From Salipaludibacillus keqinensis (GTDB taxonomy: Bacteria > Bacillota > Bacilli > Bacillales > Salisediminibacteriaceae), in the NCBI RefSeq assembly GCF_003226325.1, contig NZ_PDOD01000001.1, forward strand, positions 1,364,001 to 1,428,000: a stretch of DNA of 64,000 bases. Reading direction: 5' to 3'. Under the pieces are notes generated by a model that saw only the letters and a list, made by a program, of their open reading frames with translations, did not search any database and was not told where the DNA came from. Shown here one piece after another: positions 8,697 through 17,167 of the stretch. Made by a program: the position numbers and the translations under genes. Positions within the stretch are counted from its first letter, which is position 1; each line of letters begins with the position of its first letter.

Positions 8697-10607
8697 TTAA
8701 ATTCCCCGATTCTTAGCAAAGCTAAGTTCACTCATTTGCTGTAGTCGTTTAGCGATAAACAGCGATTCTTTCAGTTGTTTTCTCTCTTCTTTTTCTAAAG
8801 ATAACGGAGCAATCATGTTAGAAAGAAACTCTTCCTCTCTAAGTTGAGTGATATTTGCCTGAATTCGAAAGAAATGCAAGTAATCCATGGCAAGCTTGGC
8901 ATTCTTAACATCTCTAGGATGAAAGACTTCCAATTTCTCTAACATATCTAGTCTCGCAAACGTACTGACTTCTTTGATCCCATAACGGATCGCGAAAATT
9001 CTCACTCCGTTAACGATTTGCATAAGAGCTGATTTTTTTAAATCGATCGTTTTCTTCTTCCCTTTAACTGAAATTCTACCTAGTGGATTGATAGGCACAC
9101 GGAATCGGATCGTATCTTTCATCAACATCGCATGAAGCAACTTTCCTTGTTGGACAGGTTTCGTAATTTCATCTCTCAGCTTTTCAGCTAGAGTGAAGTC
9201 TCCATATATTGGTCGATAGTCAATAAAAATAGTGAAATCACGGACTTCTTGAGCATCTGCTTGCTTAATCCATTTTCCTACTTCTTCCTTCCACTCATTC
9301 AACTCCCGACACCACTTCCGCTCCCTTGCCATAATGCCTCCGGTACATTCAGGGAATCCACAGTCTGCCAATCCTTGATTCACTTTAGCAGCAAACCGAT
9401 GAAAAAATTCCTCTACTTCCCTTTTATTCGCTAGGTGCTGGTAATTCCCAAGGATGAGCCCGTTGTCTTGGTCTGTACTAAACGCTTGCTCTTTTCTCCC
9501 TTGACTCCCCATGACGATAAAACAATAATTCACAGGAGGTTTTCCGTACCCTTCGTTTCTCATATCGTTCAAGGCGAATTTGATGACTTTACGATGAATT
9601 TGATCATTGTAATTAGAGATGAACTCACACACTTCTGTCGGGTGTGTCCGTTCATTTAACAACGCTTCTGTAAATAAAAGGAAATCTTCGCTGTTTTTAG
9701 GTGCCAGAGCAATGATTTCAGCTACTTTCTTTGCATGCTGTAAACGATAGGAGAGGTTTAAGTATTTAGAATCCTGCAATTGCAAGAATGATTCAGCCAT
9801 TAATATTCCGACGACGCGCTCACCTTTCATGACAGGGACTAAATCAATATAATCATCTTTAAAGAAAGTTAGGACGTCATAGCTGAATGCATATTCTTGA
9901 ATTGTATGAGGCTCCTTTTCCATCCAATCTCTTACTGGTTTATCACCATCACCTTGGAGTAATCCGCGAATAATATGCTGTTGAGTGATGACCCCTTTTA
10001 GTTCCTCTTGTTGATTAACTACGACTAGACCTGCTGTATTCCATTCTGTAATCAACCGAGCGCTCTCTTTTAATGATCGATGTTCGTTAATCAATCTTGC
10101 CCGCTCCATGATTGTATGGACTCTCGTCCTGAACAAACCAATGTTTTCGGCGTCTGTCTCGTTGCGTTCTATTTTTATTTCATCATACAACGATTTCATA
10201 CGTTCTCCGATTCCTGTTAAAACAACTTCAGAGAAAGATTCGTTCTCGGTCATGATCTTTAAGAAAACACTCTTTCTAAATTTCACTGTCTCACAATTTT
10301 CAAGAGCTTGCACTGAGAAGTTCATTTGTCCTCCTGCAAGCAAAATCATTAATCCAATTAAGTCTCCAGGATAGTAGAAGCGAACCGAAAATTCTTTGCC
10401 GTTCTCTCGGTGAAGGACATTTTTAGCTAACCCCTTCAATAAAAAGAACACCTCTACTTCTTCATCTTCTTCATGGAAGACATATTCATTTTCTTGAAAA
10501 GACTTACGTTCTGATTTTTCGATCATCATTTTAAATTGATCTTCACTTAAAAGATCAAAAGGAAAAGAATTTCGTATGACTTCTTCGTATCTTTCTTGTT
10601 CACCCAT
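8697..10607 (-). CDS. cNMP-binding / CBS-pair / DUF294 nucleotidyltransferase, first copy
   Basis: Predicted cytoplasmic signalling enzyme of 636 residues. Order of domains: cyclic-nucleotide-binding-like domain (about 15-135), CBS pair (about 160-280), DUF294 nucleotidyltransferase core (about 320-470) and DUF294 C-terminal helical domain (about 490-630). The GlnD-type active site is intact: G367-S-x-G-R371-x-E373 then TDQD at 378-381. GGAGG lies eight bases before the ATG. It overlaps tightly in one transcript with the downstream exonuclease and upstream mrfB. The target of the presumed nucleotidyl transfer is unknown. Confidence 0.88.
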   Translation of the reverse strand: MGEQERYEEVIRNSFPFDLLSEDQFKMMIEKSERKSFQENEYVFHEEDEEVEVFFLLKGLAKNVLHRENGKEFSVRFYYPGDLIGLMILLAGGQMNFSVQALENCETVKFRKSVFLKIMTENESFSEVVLTGIGERMKSLYDEIKIERNETDAENIGLFRTRVHTIMERARLINEHRSLKESARLITEWNTAGLVVVNQQEELKGVITQQHIIRGLLQGDGDKPVRDWMEKEPHTIQEYAFSYDVLTFFKDDYIDLVPVMKGERVVGILMAESFLQLQDSKYLNLSYRLQHAKKVAEIIALAPKNSEDFLLFTEALLNERTHPTEVCEFISNYNDQIHRKVIKFALNDMRNEGYGKPPVNYCFIVMGSQGRKEQAFSTDQDNGLILGNYQHLANKREVEEFFHRFAAKVNQGLADCGFPECTGGIMARERKWCRELNEWKEEVGKWIKQADAQEVRDFTIFIDYRPIYGDFTLAEKLRDEITKPVQQGKLLHAMLMKDTIRFRVPINPLGRISVKGKKKTIDLKKSALMQIVNGVRIFAIRYGIKEVSTFARLDMLEKLEVFHPRDVKNAKLAMDYLHFFRIQANITQLREEEFLSNMIAPLSLEKEERKQLKESLFIAKRLQQMSELSFAKNRGI

Positions 10608-10611
10608 CTAT

Positions 10612-11901
10612 TCAACCTCCCATCTGTTTAGCCTTTTTCATTTCCAATCTTTTTAAACGATTGTTTAAATCTTCAACCTGCTTTATTTTCTTCTTCTCCG
10701 TCACTCGATTTGCTTTTTTCAATAAAGAATAAGCTTCTTTAGCATAGGTCAGCGCCTTAGCCACGTTCTTTTCATCGTGTTCAGCGTATTTAGAAAGCTC
10801 TATCCACGCCTCCACAGGAGGAAAAGCTGACTTGTCAATAGATGTTTCCAAATTATCAATCGCCTTCTTCTTTTCTCCCATTTTTTTATAAAGTAGTCCT
10901 AGGCGGAAATATCCTTGGGAAAATGACTGAGTCGAACATTCGATCGCCTTTTTGTAATGGGTCTCAGCCCACTCATACATAGACAGCTTTTCGAACCAAT
11001 CTCCTATATAAAAGTGTTCCATAGACGAAGACCTGACCTCTTTCGAGAAGAACAGTTTCCTTGCAATTTCCTCATATAGATACACCAATGACCTGACATC
11101 TTGGTCATTATGATCAATTACCCCTTTTAGATGAAGAGGGTCTTTATCATGTAAATAATCAAAATATAAAATAGGGGCCATACTCCCTGGAATGTCATGC
11201 TTGCGATAAATATGTAATTTGTGTTCTTCTACTATGGACAGCCTACATGAAGGTAGCTCATGCTTCCATAACCTTCTAGCACTGTGAAGTAAGTCAATAT
11301 GTCCAAAGGAAGGGAGCTTTGGTAATTGTTTTCGAATGAAGGCATGTCTGGACTTGACTTGAGGCCAGTCGAACGATTTTCCGTTGTAACTGACTAAGTA
11401 ATCATCTTCAGCGAAATCCTCTAGGAAGCCTGACAAAAATGCCGCTTCATCTGATGGACTTTCTAGCAAATGCTGCGTCACTTCAATTCCTTCTTCTGTT
11501 AGTCTGGCATATCCAATTAAAAAGATGACATTTCCGGCTCCTGTAGACAGACCAGTCGTTTCCGTATCAAAAAACAACAAGCGGTCCAAAGACTTTCCAC
11601 GAAAAGATAGAGGGTGATCATGGTCGTTCTCTTCCCAAAATGATTTCAGCCGATGAAATGAATCTACTAACAAACGGTCTCTTTCTCCGTCAAAAGGATA
11701 TAACAATCTTTTTCTATAGGATCGTTCACCATCAAAGTAGAACGGTTCAAAGCCCATTTCTTTAAACTCAGTCTCCATACCGTTTCCCTGGTCAAATTTT
11801 TTAACTTCTATCCTTTCTTTTAACTCTTCAACCGGTCGTTCGATTTTATCCTCAACTTGCAAATGATTTTTCATTCGCAATAGTTTTGATTTAATACTCA
11901 A
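10612..11901 (-). CDS. mrfB: MrfB/YprB, RNase H-fold exonuclease with TPR region
   Basis: Partner of helicase MrfA; in B. subtilis the pair removes mitomycin C lesions by a UvrABC-independent excision pathway. The exonuclease domain (about 105-275) shows D112 and E114 (FFDTETTG) and D178 (KSFDWPQ), followed by DQDVRSL. A TPR-like helical region covers about 300-390, and a basic C-terminus ends the protein. The start is TTG, preceded by AGGTG. It lies about 220 bp downstream of mrfA on the same strand, the order seen in Bacillus, and runs four bases from the DUF294 gene. Confidence 0.92.
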   Translation of the reverse strand: MSIKSKLLRMKNHLQVEDKIERPVEELKERIEVKKFDQGNGMETEFKEMGFEPFYFDGERSYRKRLLYPFDGERDRLLVDSFHRLKSFWEENDHDHPLSFRGKSLDRLLFFDTETTGLSTGAGNVIFLIGYARLTEEGIEVTQHLLESPSDEAAFLSGFLEDFAEDDYLVSYNGKSFDWPQVKSRHAFIRKQLPKLPSFGHIDLLHSARRLWKHELPSCRLSIVEEHKLHIYRKHDIPGSMAPILYFDYLHDKDPLHLKGVIDHNDQDVRSLVYLYEEIARKLFFSKEVRSSSMEHFYIGDWFEKLSMYEWAETHYKKAIECSTQSFSQGYFRLGLLYKKMGEKKKAIDNLETSIDKSAFPPVEAWIELSKYAEHDEKNVAKALTYAKEAYSLLKKANRVTEKKKIKQVEDLNNRLKRLEMKKAKQMGG

Positions 11902-11961
11902 TTAGATCACCTACCTCACTTGATCATGTACATTTATGTATAGTTTATCATAAAATAATAG

Positions 11962-12002
11962 AGAAAAAGAAAGCCGAGAATGGTCTCAAAGCTTTCTAGT
12001 AA
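11962..12002 (-). terminator. Probable terminator downstream of mrfA
   Basis: AGAAAGC and GCTTTCT arms enclose GAGA/TCTC; on the minus strand TTTCTTTTTCTC follows. It lies between mrfA and mrfB, so mrfB may have its own promoter or receive only read-through. Confidence 0.5.
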
Positions 12003-12119
12003 GATATCTATATCCTTTGATTTTTTTAAGTAACTGTCGTAAGAGGTTTAGCTCTTCTCCGAAAACCGTGCAATGACCTATCATTTTTTAAATGTTCACT
12101 CAGAAAGGTCTATTGATCA

Positions 12120-14390
12120 TTACTCATACGTAACCGTTTGACTTAGTATCTTTAATACCCACTTCTTCACTTCTGCCTCTGGATCAACTGACGCAACACC
12201 CACACACGAGGGACAACCGCCTTCGCAAGCACAATTCCAGACAAAATCCAGACATTCTTTTATGATTTCATTTATCTGTCCATACACACTCTCACTCAAA
12301 CCAACTCCCCCAGGATACCGATCATATAAAAACACGGTAGGTTGCTCAGAATGAATCGCTTTCACTTCAGGCACAGCATGGAGGTCATTCCGATCGCACA
12401 TGACATGAACACAAGAGACGTGTTGAAGAACATGGGCCATACCCATGAGTACTTGTTCAATATGGTCTTCTTTTTCACTGGCAAAAGCATCCTTTGAAAG
12501 AGTCAAGGCCAGCCCGTTTGAATGGAGCTCTTGCTCAGGCAAATGAATGGGTCCTGAGCCAATATTTTCAAAGGTTTCAAGTTTGATCTTTTTAAAGATT
12601 GTTGCCATCGCTGTCACCATCACATCACCATATTGAATGGAGTATTGGCCCACATCATCCTGTTTATCAATTTCTAGCACCTTGAGCTTCACTGCTAAAT
12701 TAGCGTCCGTAAAATACTCCACATCCACTTCTCGAACAAAGGCTTTCTTCTCATCCCAATCCAAATATTCCACTTGGTATTGCGTTCCTTCGTGTAAATA
12801 GATCGCTTCATCGTGAAGAAGAGTCATTGCACTAAAAGTATCCATTTCCCCGATCACACGATGATTTTCCACAACGGACTGATCGATAATGACCACATTT
12901 TCTTGGGCAGCAGAACGAAGGCTAATATTATGAGCAGGAAAGGCATCATTCATCCAGAACCATTGTTCATTGTTTTCGTGCAAGACCCGTTCATCAGTCA
13001 GGTATTCAAGGATCTCAGCAACATCTTCCCCATCAAACGTATCCCCTCGATGAAACGGCAATTCATAAGCTGCACATTTCAAGTGATCCACAAGAATAAT
13101 TAAATTATTCTTATTAATCCTTGCCGTTTCTGGAGACCCTTCGAAGAAATACTCAGGGTGTTGAAACAAATATTGATCAAGAGGACTGGAGTTCGCGACC
13201 ATAATCACCATGGACTCATCCTGTCTTCTGCCAGCACGGCCTGCCTGTTGCCAACTAGAGGCAATCGACCCCGGATAGCCGTTCATCACACATACTTGAA
13301 GTTGACCAATATCTACTCCAAGCTCAAGGGCATTTGTACTGACAACCCCAATAGTCTCTCCACTCCTTAAACTTCTCTCAATTTCCCGGCGTTGCTTAGG
13401 TAAATATCCACCTCTGTATCCACGAATAGATTGCCTGTTGATTTCATTTTTAACGAGTTCTTGCAAATGACTAAGAATGATCTCCACTCGAACTCTGCTT
13501 CTAGCAAATACTATCGTTTGTATTTTCTCCTTTAAAAAACGGGAGGCTAATTCATTGACCACTTTCGTTCCGTTTTTTCGAATATTTAATTGTTTATGAA
13601 CGATCGGCGGATTATAGAAAACAAAGTGTTTCCTCCCTTTAGGTGCACCGTTATTATTTATAAGACGAACAGGCTCACCAATGAGCTCAGAAGCAAGCTC
13701 TTCAGGATTTGCGATCGTTGCCGAAGTGCAAATAAACGTAGGTTTACTGCCATAATAAGCACATATTCGTTTTAACCGGCGAATGACATTGGCTACATGG
13801 GAGCCAAAAACTCCACGGTACGTATGTAATTCATCGATCACAATTGTTTCTAGATTTTCAAATAAAGAGATCCATTTCGTGTGATGAGGTAAAATGGCCG
13901 CATGGAGCATATCGGGATTGGTAATGACCACATGCCCTGCTTTTCGTACGACTTGCCTAATATTGGCTGGTGTATCCCCGTCATACGTGTAGCTGTTGAT
14001 ATTCACTTCCATCTCATCAATGATTTCATTCAATTCTGCCATTTGGTCCTGCGCTAACGCTTTCGTCGGAAAAATATAAAGAGCTCTTCCTTCAGGGTTA
14101 TTCATGTGTCGTTGCAAAACCGGTAAGTTGTAACATAACGTTTTCCCAGAAGCAGTCGGGGTTACGGCTACAACATTATCTTTAGCCATCACTCGTTCAT
14201 AAGCACTCTTCTGATGAGTATATAGTTGAGAGATGGATCTATTTTTTAATGCGTTTGTAATTTTATCATCCAAATCAGCTGGCATCTCCACTGACTTCGC
14301 ATTCTCTTCTGGAATCTCGTGCCAATGAGTCACTTGAGAATCTTTTCGCAACTCCTCAATTAGTTCAACTAATGTCTTTTTACCAAACAT
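12120..14390 (-). CDS. mrfA: MrfA/YprA, superfamily 2 DEAD/DEAH helicase with DUF1998
   Basis: Helicase of the mitomycin repair pathway. Walker A is TPTASGKT (about 77-84), the DExH box is DELH, and motif VI is QQAGRAGRRQ. The C-terminal DUF1998 region carries a four-Cys zinc site in CACEGGCPSC near 710-720. The reading frame is open to 14444, but the ATG at 14388-14390 has GGGAGG seven bases upstream and is the likely start, giving 756 residues. A LexA-like box lies 32 bp upstream. Confidence 0.94.
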   Translation of the reverse strand: MFGKKTLVELIEELRKDSQVTHWHEIPEENAKSVEMPADLDDKITNALKNRSISQLYTHQKSAYERVMAKDNVVAVTPTASGKTLCYNLPVLQRHMNNPEGRALYIFPTKALAQDQMAELNEIIDEMEVNINSYTYDGDTPANIRQVVRKAGHVVITNPDMLHAAILPHHTKWISLFENLETIVIDELHTYRGVFGSHVANVIRRLKRICAYYGSKPTFICTSATIANPEELASELIGEPVRLINNNGAPKGRKHFVFYNPPIVHKQLNIRKNGTKVVNELASRFLKEKIQTIVFARSRVRVEIILSHLQELVKNEINRQSIRGYRGGYLPKQRREIERSLRSGETIGVVSTNALELGVDIGQLQVCVMNGYPGSIASSWQQAGRAGRRQDESMVIMVANSSPLDQYLFQHPEYFFEGSPETARINKNNLIILVDHLKCAAYELPFHRGDTFDGEDVAEILEYLTDERVLHENNEQWFWMNDAFPAHNISLRSAAQENVVIIDQSVVENHRVIGEMDTFSAMTLLHDEAIYLHEGTQYQVEYLDWDEKKAFVREVDVEYFTDANLAVKLKVLEIDKQDDVGQYSIQYGDVMVTAMATIFKKIKLETFENIGSGPIHLPEQELHSNGLALTLSKDAFASEKEDHIEQVLMGMAHVLQHVSCVHVMCDRNDLHAVPEVKAIHSEQPTVFLYDRYPGGVGLSESVYGQINEIIKECLDFVWNCACEGGCPSCVGVASVDPEAEVKKWVLKILSQTVTYE

Positions 14391-14421
14391 GTTATTCCCT
14401 CCCGCTCTTCGTATAGTATAG

Positions 14422-14435
14422 CGAATATACGTTCT
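14422..14435 (-). promoter_or_regulatory. Candidate LexA (SOS) box in the mrfA promoter
   Basis: CGAATATACGTTCT agrees with the B. subtilis LexA consensus CGAACRNRYGTTYC at 12 of 14 positions. It lies just upstream of a TATACT that could be the mrfA -10 element, about 32 bp before the mrfA start. Confidence 0.55.
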
Positions 14436-14471
14436 GCAATCCACAAATATACATAGAAAATATCATGAACT

Positions 14472-14516
14472 ATAAAGGAAAAAAGAAAAGTGACCGTTCT
14501 ACTCAAGAGAACGGCC
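14472..14516 (-). terminator. Terminator of the symporter/DUF294/exonuclease operon
   Basis: CCGTTCT (14494-14500) pairs with AGAACGG (14508-14514); on the minus strand ACTTTTCTTTTTTCC follows. Confidence 0.75.
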
Positions 14517-14540
14517 AGTCCGGTCTAAATATATGAACTA

Positions 14541-15200
14541 TCAAACTGGATAAATTCCGTCTTTTTTTGTTAACACTATAAGATCGCCAAGAACCGTTTT
14601 ACCACGGTCTTCCAAGTAGAGTAACAATTCGACATATAGGTTTGCGGTAGTCAGCGCGTCTCCTAACGCACTATGACGCTTGTAAATGTTGGTACCAAAG
14701 GTGCGCGCGTAATGTTCAAGATCCTGCATATCCCATGAGGGGCTAAGATAACCAATCAAATCAAGAGTATCTATCCCAAGTGGTTCATCGAAACTGAATT
14801 TTTCACGCTTAAGTTCTTTTTTCAAGACAAGGACGTCGAAGGCTAAGTAATGCCCTACCCATCCGATGCTATTGGATGTTTCCATGTATTGATAGAACGA
14901 TTCAATCGCTTCAATAGCAGTAGGAGCGCCTTCTACGTCTTTCATTTGAATACCTGTCAGTTCTGTAATATCTTTTGGAATGTCCCGTTCTGGATTCACG
15001 TACGTTTGGAAAGTTTGATCGGTGACGGTCAGCCCGTCAACTTGAACCGCACCAATTTCTATTAACCTGTCATCAGCGCCGACGGCAAATCCTGTCGCTT
15101 CGGTGTCAAAAACTATGATTGACAGATCACGAATGGGTGTATTTAGCGGTTGCTCATACGTTAGCTGGTAACTTAGCCTTTTCTTTTTCCAAAACATCAT
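14541..15200 (-). CDS. DnaQ-like 3'-5' exonuclease, second copy
   Basis: A 219-residue DEDDh exonuclease: D32 and E34 (FDTEATG), D122 (LAFDVL), H176 and D181 (RHSALGDAL). GAGGAGAG precedes two adjacent ATG codons. It follows the second DUF294 gene by 35 bp and is the last gene of the operon that starts with DUF4212. Similar exonucleases accompany the acetate-type symporter in many proteobacteria, so a role linked to the DUF294 signalling protein is more likely than general DNA repair. Confidence 0.88.
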   Translation of the reverse strand: MMFWKKKRLSYQLTYEQPLNTPIRDLSIIVFDTEATGFAVGADDRLIEIGAVQVDGLTVTDQTFQTYVNPERDIPKDITELTGIQMKDVEGAPTAIEAIESFYQYMETSNSIGWVGHYLAFDVLVLKKELKREKFSFDEPLGIDTLDLIGYLSPSWDMQDLEHYARTFGTNIYKRHSALGDALTTANLYVELLLYLEDRGKTVLGDLIVLTKKDGIYPV

Positions 15201-15235
15201 GGGGGCTCTCTCCTCTGCGTCGCTAATTATTACAT

Positions 15236-17167
15236 TTATTGCATTCCGTAAGATGCGAGCAAGTGGTTTTGCAAAGAACGAATAGTTTTTAATGCAAGCA
15301 TTAGTTCTTCTTTGTCACGTGTTTTCATTTGCCGAAAATAGACTTTACTTGAAAGTTTCTCTCCTTGCATGTAAACGGTCCAAGCTTGTGAAACACGAAT
15401 TCGAAGGATAACCTCATAAGCAAATTGCAGTTCATCGGCAAAGGTTTCGCTGAAGAGGCCATCTTCAGTTAGGCGCTTTATTCGCTGAGTAGGAGTCCCT
15501 TCGACTATGCCGTGTTTAACGCTCAGGATTTGCAGGGCATGGTGGAACGGAAAAAGCACACTCATTTTAATATCAATTGTTTCTTTTTTCATACGAAACA
15601 GAGCACGAATCGGATGATCTAATGTTGGAACAGGTCTTTGTTTTTCTTCCACCGCTGCCCGATACAAGAAAATACTTGATTTTTCCAATTGATCGTTGAC
15701 CATTCTTGTAAAGTGATCATGAACCTTTTCATCCCCATAGAGGTGGCGAAAAGACAAGAAGTTGTGACCAAGGAGAATATTATCATTTGTGGCACGAAGA
15801 CCCCATGTTCTCAAACGCTTCTGCCACCTCGTAATGCTCCCACGCCAAGCTGAAAAGCTTGCCATCATTCCCCCATCACAAGGTTTGTATCCAGCATGCT
15901 CCATCCAGGCGGTAATTCTCTCACCAAAAAATTTAAAGTACATATCTACACTTTCTTCCTCAGAATCCTCAGTTTCTTCAAAAACAAGAAAGTGGTCTTG
16001 ATCCGTCAATAGAAATTGCTCAGCACGACCGCCACTGCCCATGAGGAAAAAGGCGAAGTTTACAGGAGGGGGACCGAGCTTTTTTTTCACTTCTTCTAGA
16101 GCAAGATCAACACAGCGATGCACAAGACGATCATAGAGCGATGTTATAGCATCCATTATATGAAGTGTCGGCATCTCGTCTTCAACTAAATTTTGTAACA
16201 CGCTATATATAGCATTTTTCACTTCAGGTAACGTCTCTTCGTCTGCAGATTCGATTTCTTGTAATATATTAAATTGACCACGATTTTTCTTTCGTAGAAT
16301 GTCTGATAATGTCACCATACCTACGGGACGAAGATCATCGTCAGTTACAGGTAAGTGTTTAACGCTATTCATGAGAAAACTGGACATCGCTTCATAGTAG
16401 TAGGAATTGCGATGAATCGTAACCAAATCGGTTGTAGCGATTTCACCTGCGGTTTTAAAATCGCTGTTACCTACGGAAACGACACGTTGCACGAGATCTT
16501 TTTCGGTAATGATCCCGAACAAATGTCCTTCTTTATCTATAACAAGAATGGAGCTTGTTCCTGCTTCAACCATTTTTCTCGCCACTTCATGAACCGGTGT
16601 TGTCTCAACCACACTTAAGGCAGGCTCGCTCATTAAGTCTTGAACACGCCGGATAAAAGCCTCACTTTCCCCCCACTGGTGTGCAAGTTTCACTTGTTCA
16701 GCTAGTGATGAATAAATTTCACGCAGCCTGACAGCCACTTGACGAAGGACATATTCTCTCACGTCTTCTTCATGCCACCTAGCTTCGAGCACTTCATATG
16801 GAATGTGTAGACAGACCGATGGTTCGAACGCATGGACTTCTACTGTAAACGTATGTTCATGTGGATTAGGTTCCCCTAGAAAATCAGCAAGGCTGGAAAA
16901 TCCAATCATTTCTCCTTTTTCAAGTACTTCGAGGACTTCTCGGTTTTCTCGCCGTGATCCCGTATGTACGCAGACTTCTGTAATTCCTTCTAAAATTAGC
17001 AAAAGTCCTTCTCGAGGAGATTTTGCATACAGTAATTTTTCATTTTTTCGATAGGAATATAAGATACAACGTTCAAGTAACAACCGAAATTCAGCGGCAT
17101 CTGCGCCGCTAAAAATCGGATGGTTCTCCACCATACTCATAAATTCTTTATTTTCCTGAAGAATCAT
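15236..17167 (-). CDS. cNMP-binding / CBS-pair / DUF294 nucleotidyltransferase, second copy
   Basis: Same domain order as the copy at 8697: cNMP-binding-like domain (about 15-150), CBS pair (about 175-290), DUF294 core (about 330-480), DUF294 C-terminal domain to the end. The active site GSGGRAE and TDQD (377-391 from this start) is intact. The frame is open to 17191, but no ribosome site serves that ATG. The ATG at 17165-17167 has GGGAGAGG about nine bases upstream and is preferred, giving 643 residues. It overlaps the symporter gene by 20 bp, which implies translational coupling. Confidence 0.9.
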   Translation of the reverse strand: MILQENKEFMSMVENHPIFSGADAAEFRLLLERCILYSYRKNEKLLYAKSPREGLLLILEGITEVCVHTGSRRENREVLEVLEKGEMIGFSSLADFLGEPNPHEHTFTVEVHAFEPSVCLHIPYEVLEARWHEEDVREYVLRQVAVRLREIYSSLAEQVKLAHQWGESEAFIRRVQDLMSEPALSVVETTPVHEVARKMVEAGTSSILVIDKEGHLFGIITEKDLVQRVVSVGNSDFKTAGEIATTDLVTIHRNSYYYEAMSSFLMNSVKHLPVTDDDLRPVGMVTLSDILRKKNRGQFNILQEIESADEETLPEVKNAIYSVLQNLVEDEMPTLHIMDAITSLYDRLVHRCVDLALEEVKKKLGPPPVNFAFFLMGSGGRAEQFLLTDQDHFLVFEETEDSEEESVDMYFKFFGERITAWMEHAGYKPCDGGMMASFSAWRGSITRWQKRLRTWGLRATNDNILLGHNFLSFRHLYGDEKVHDHFTRMVNDQLEKSSIFLYRAAVEEKQRPVPTLDHPIRALFRMKKETIDIKMSVLFPFHHALQILSVKHGIVEGTPTQRIKRLTEDGLFSETFADELQFAYEVILRIRVSQAWTVYMQGEKLSSKVYFRQMKTRDKEELMLALKTIRSLQNHLLASYGMQ

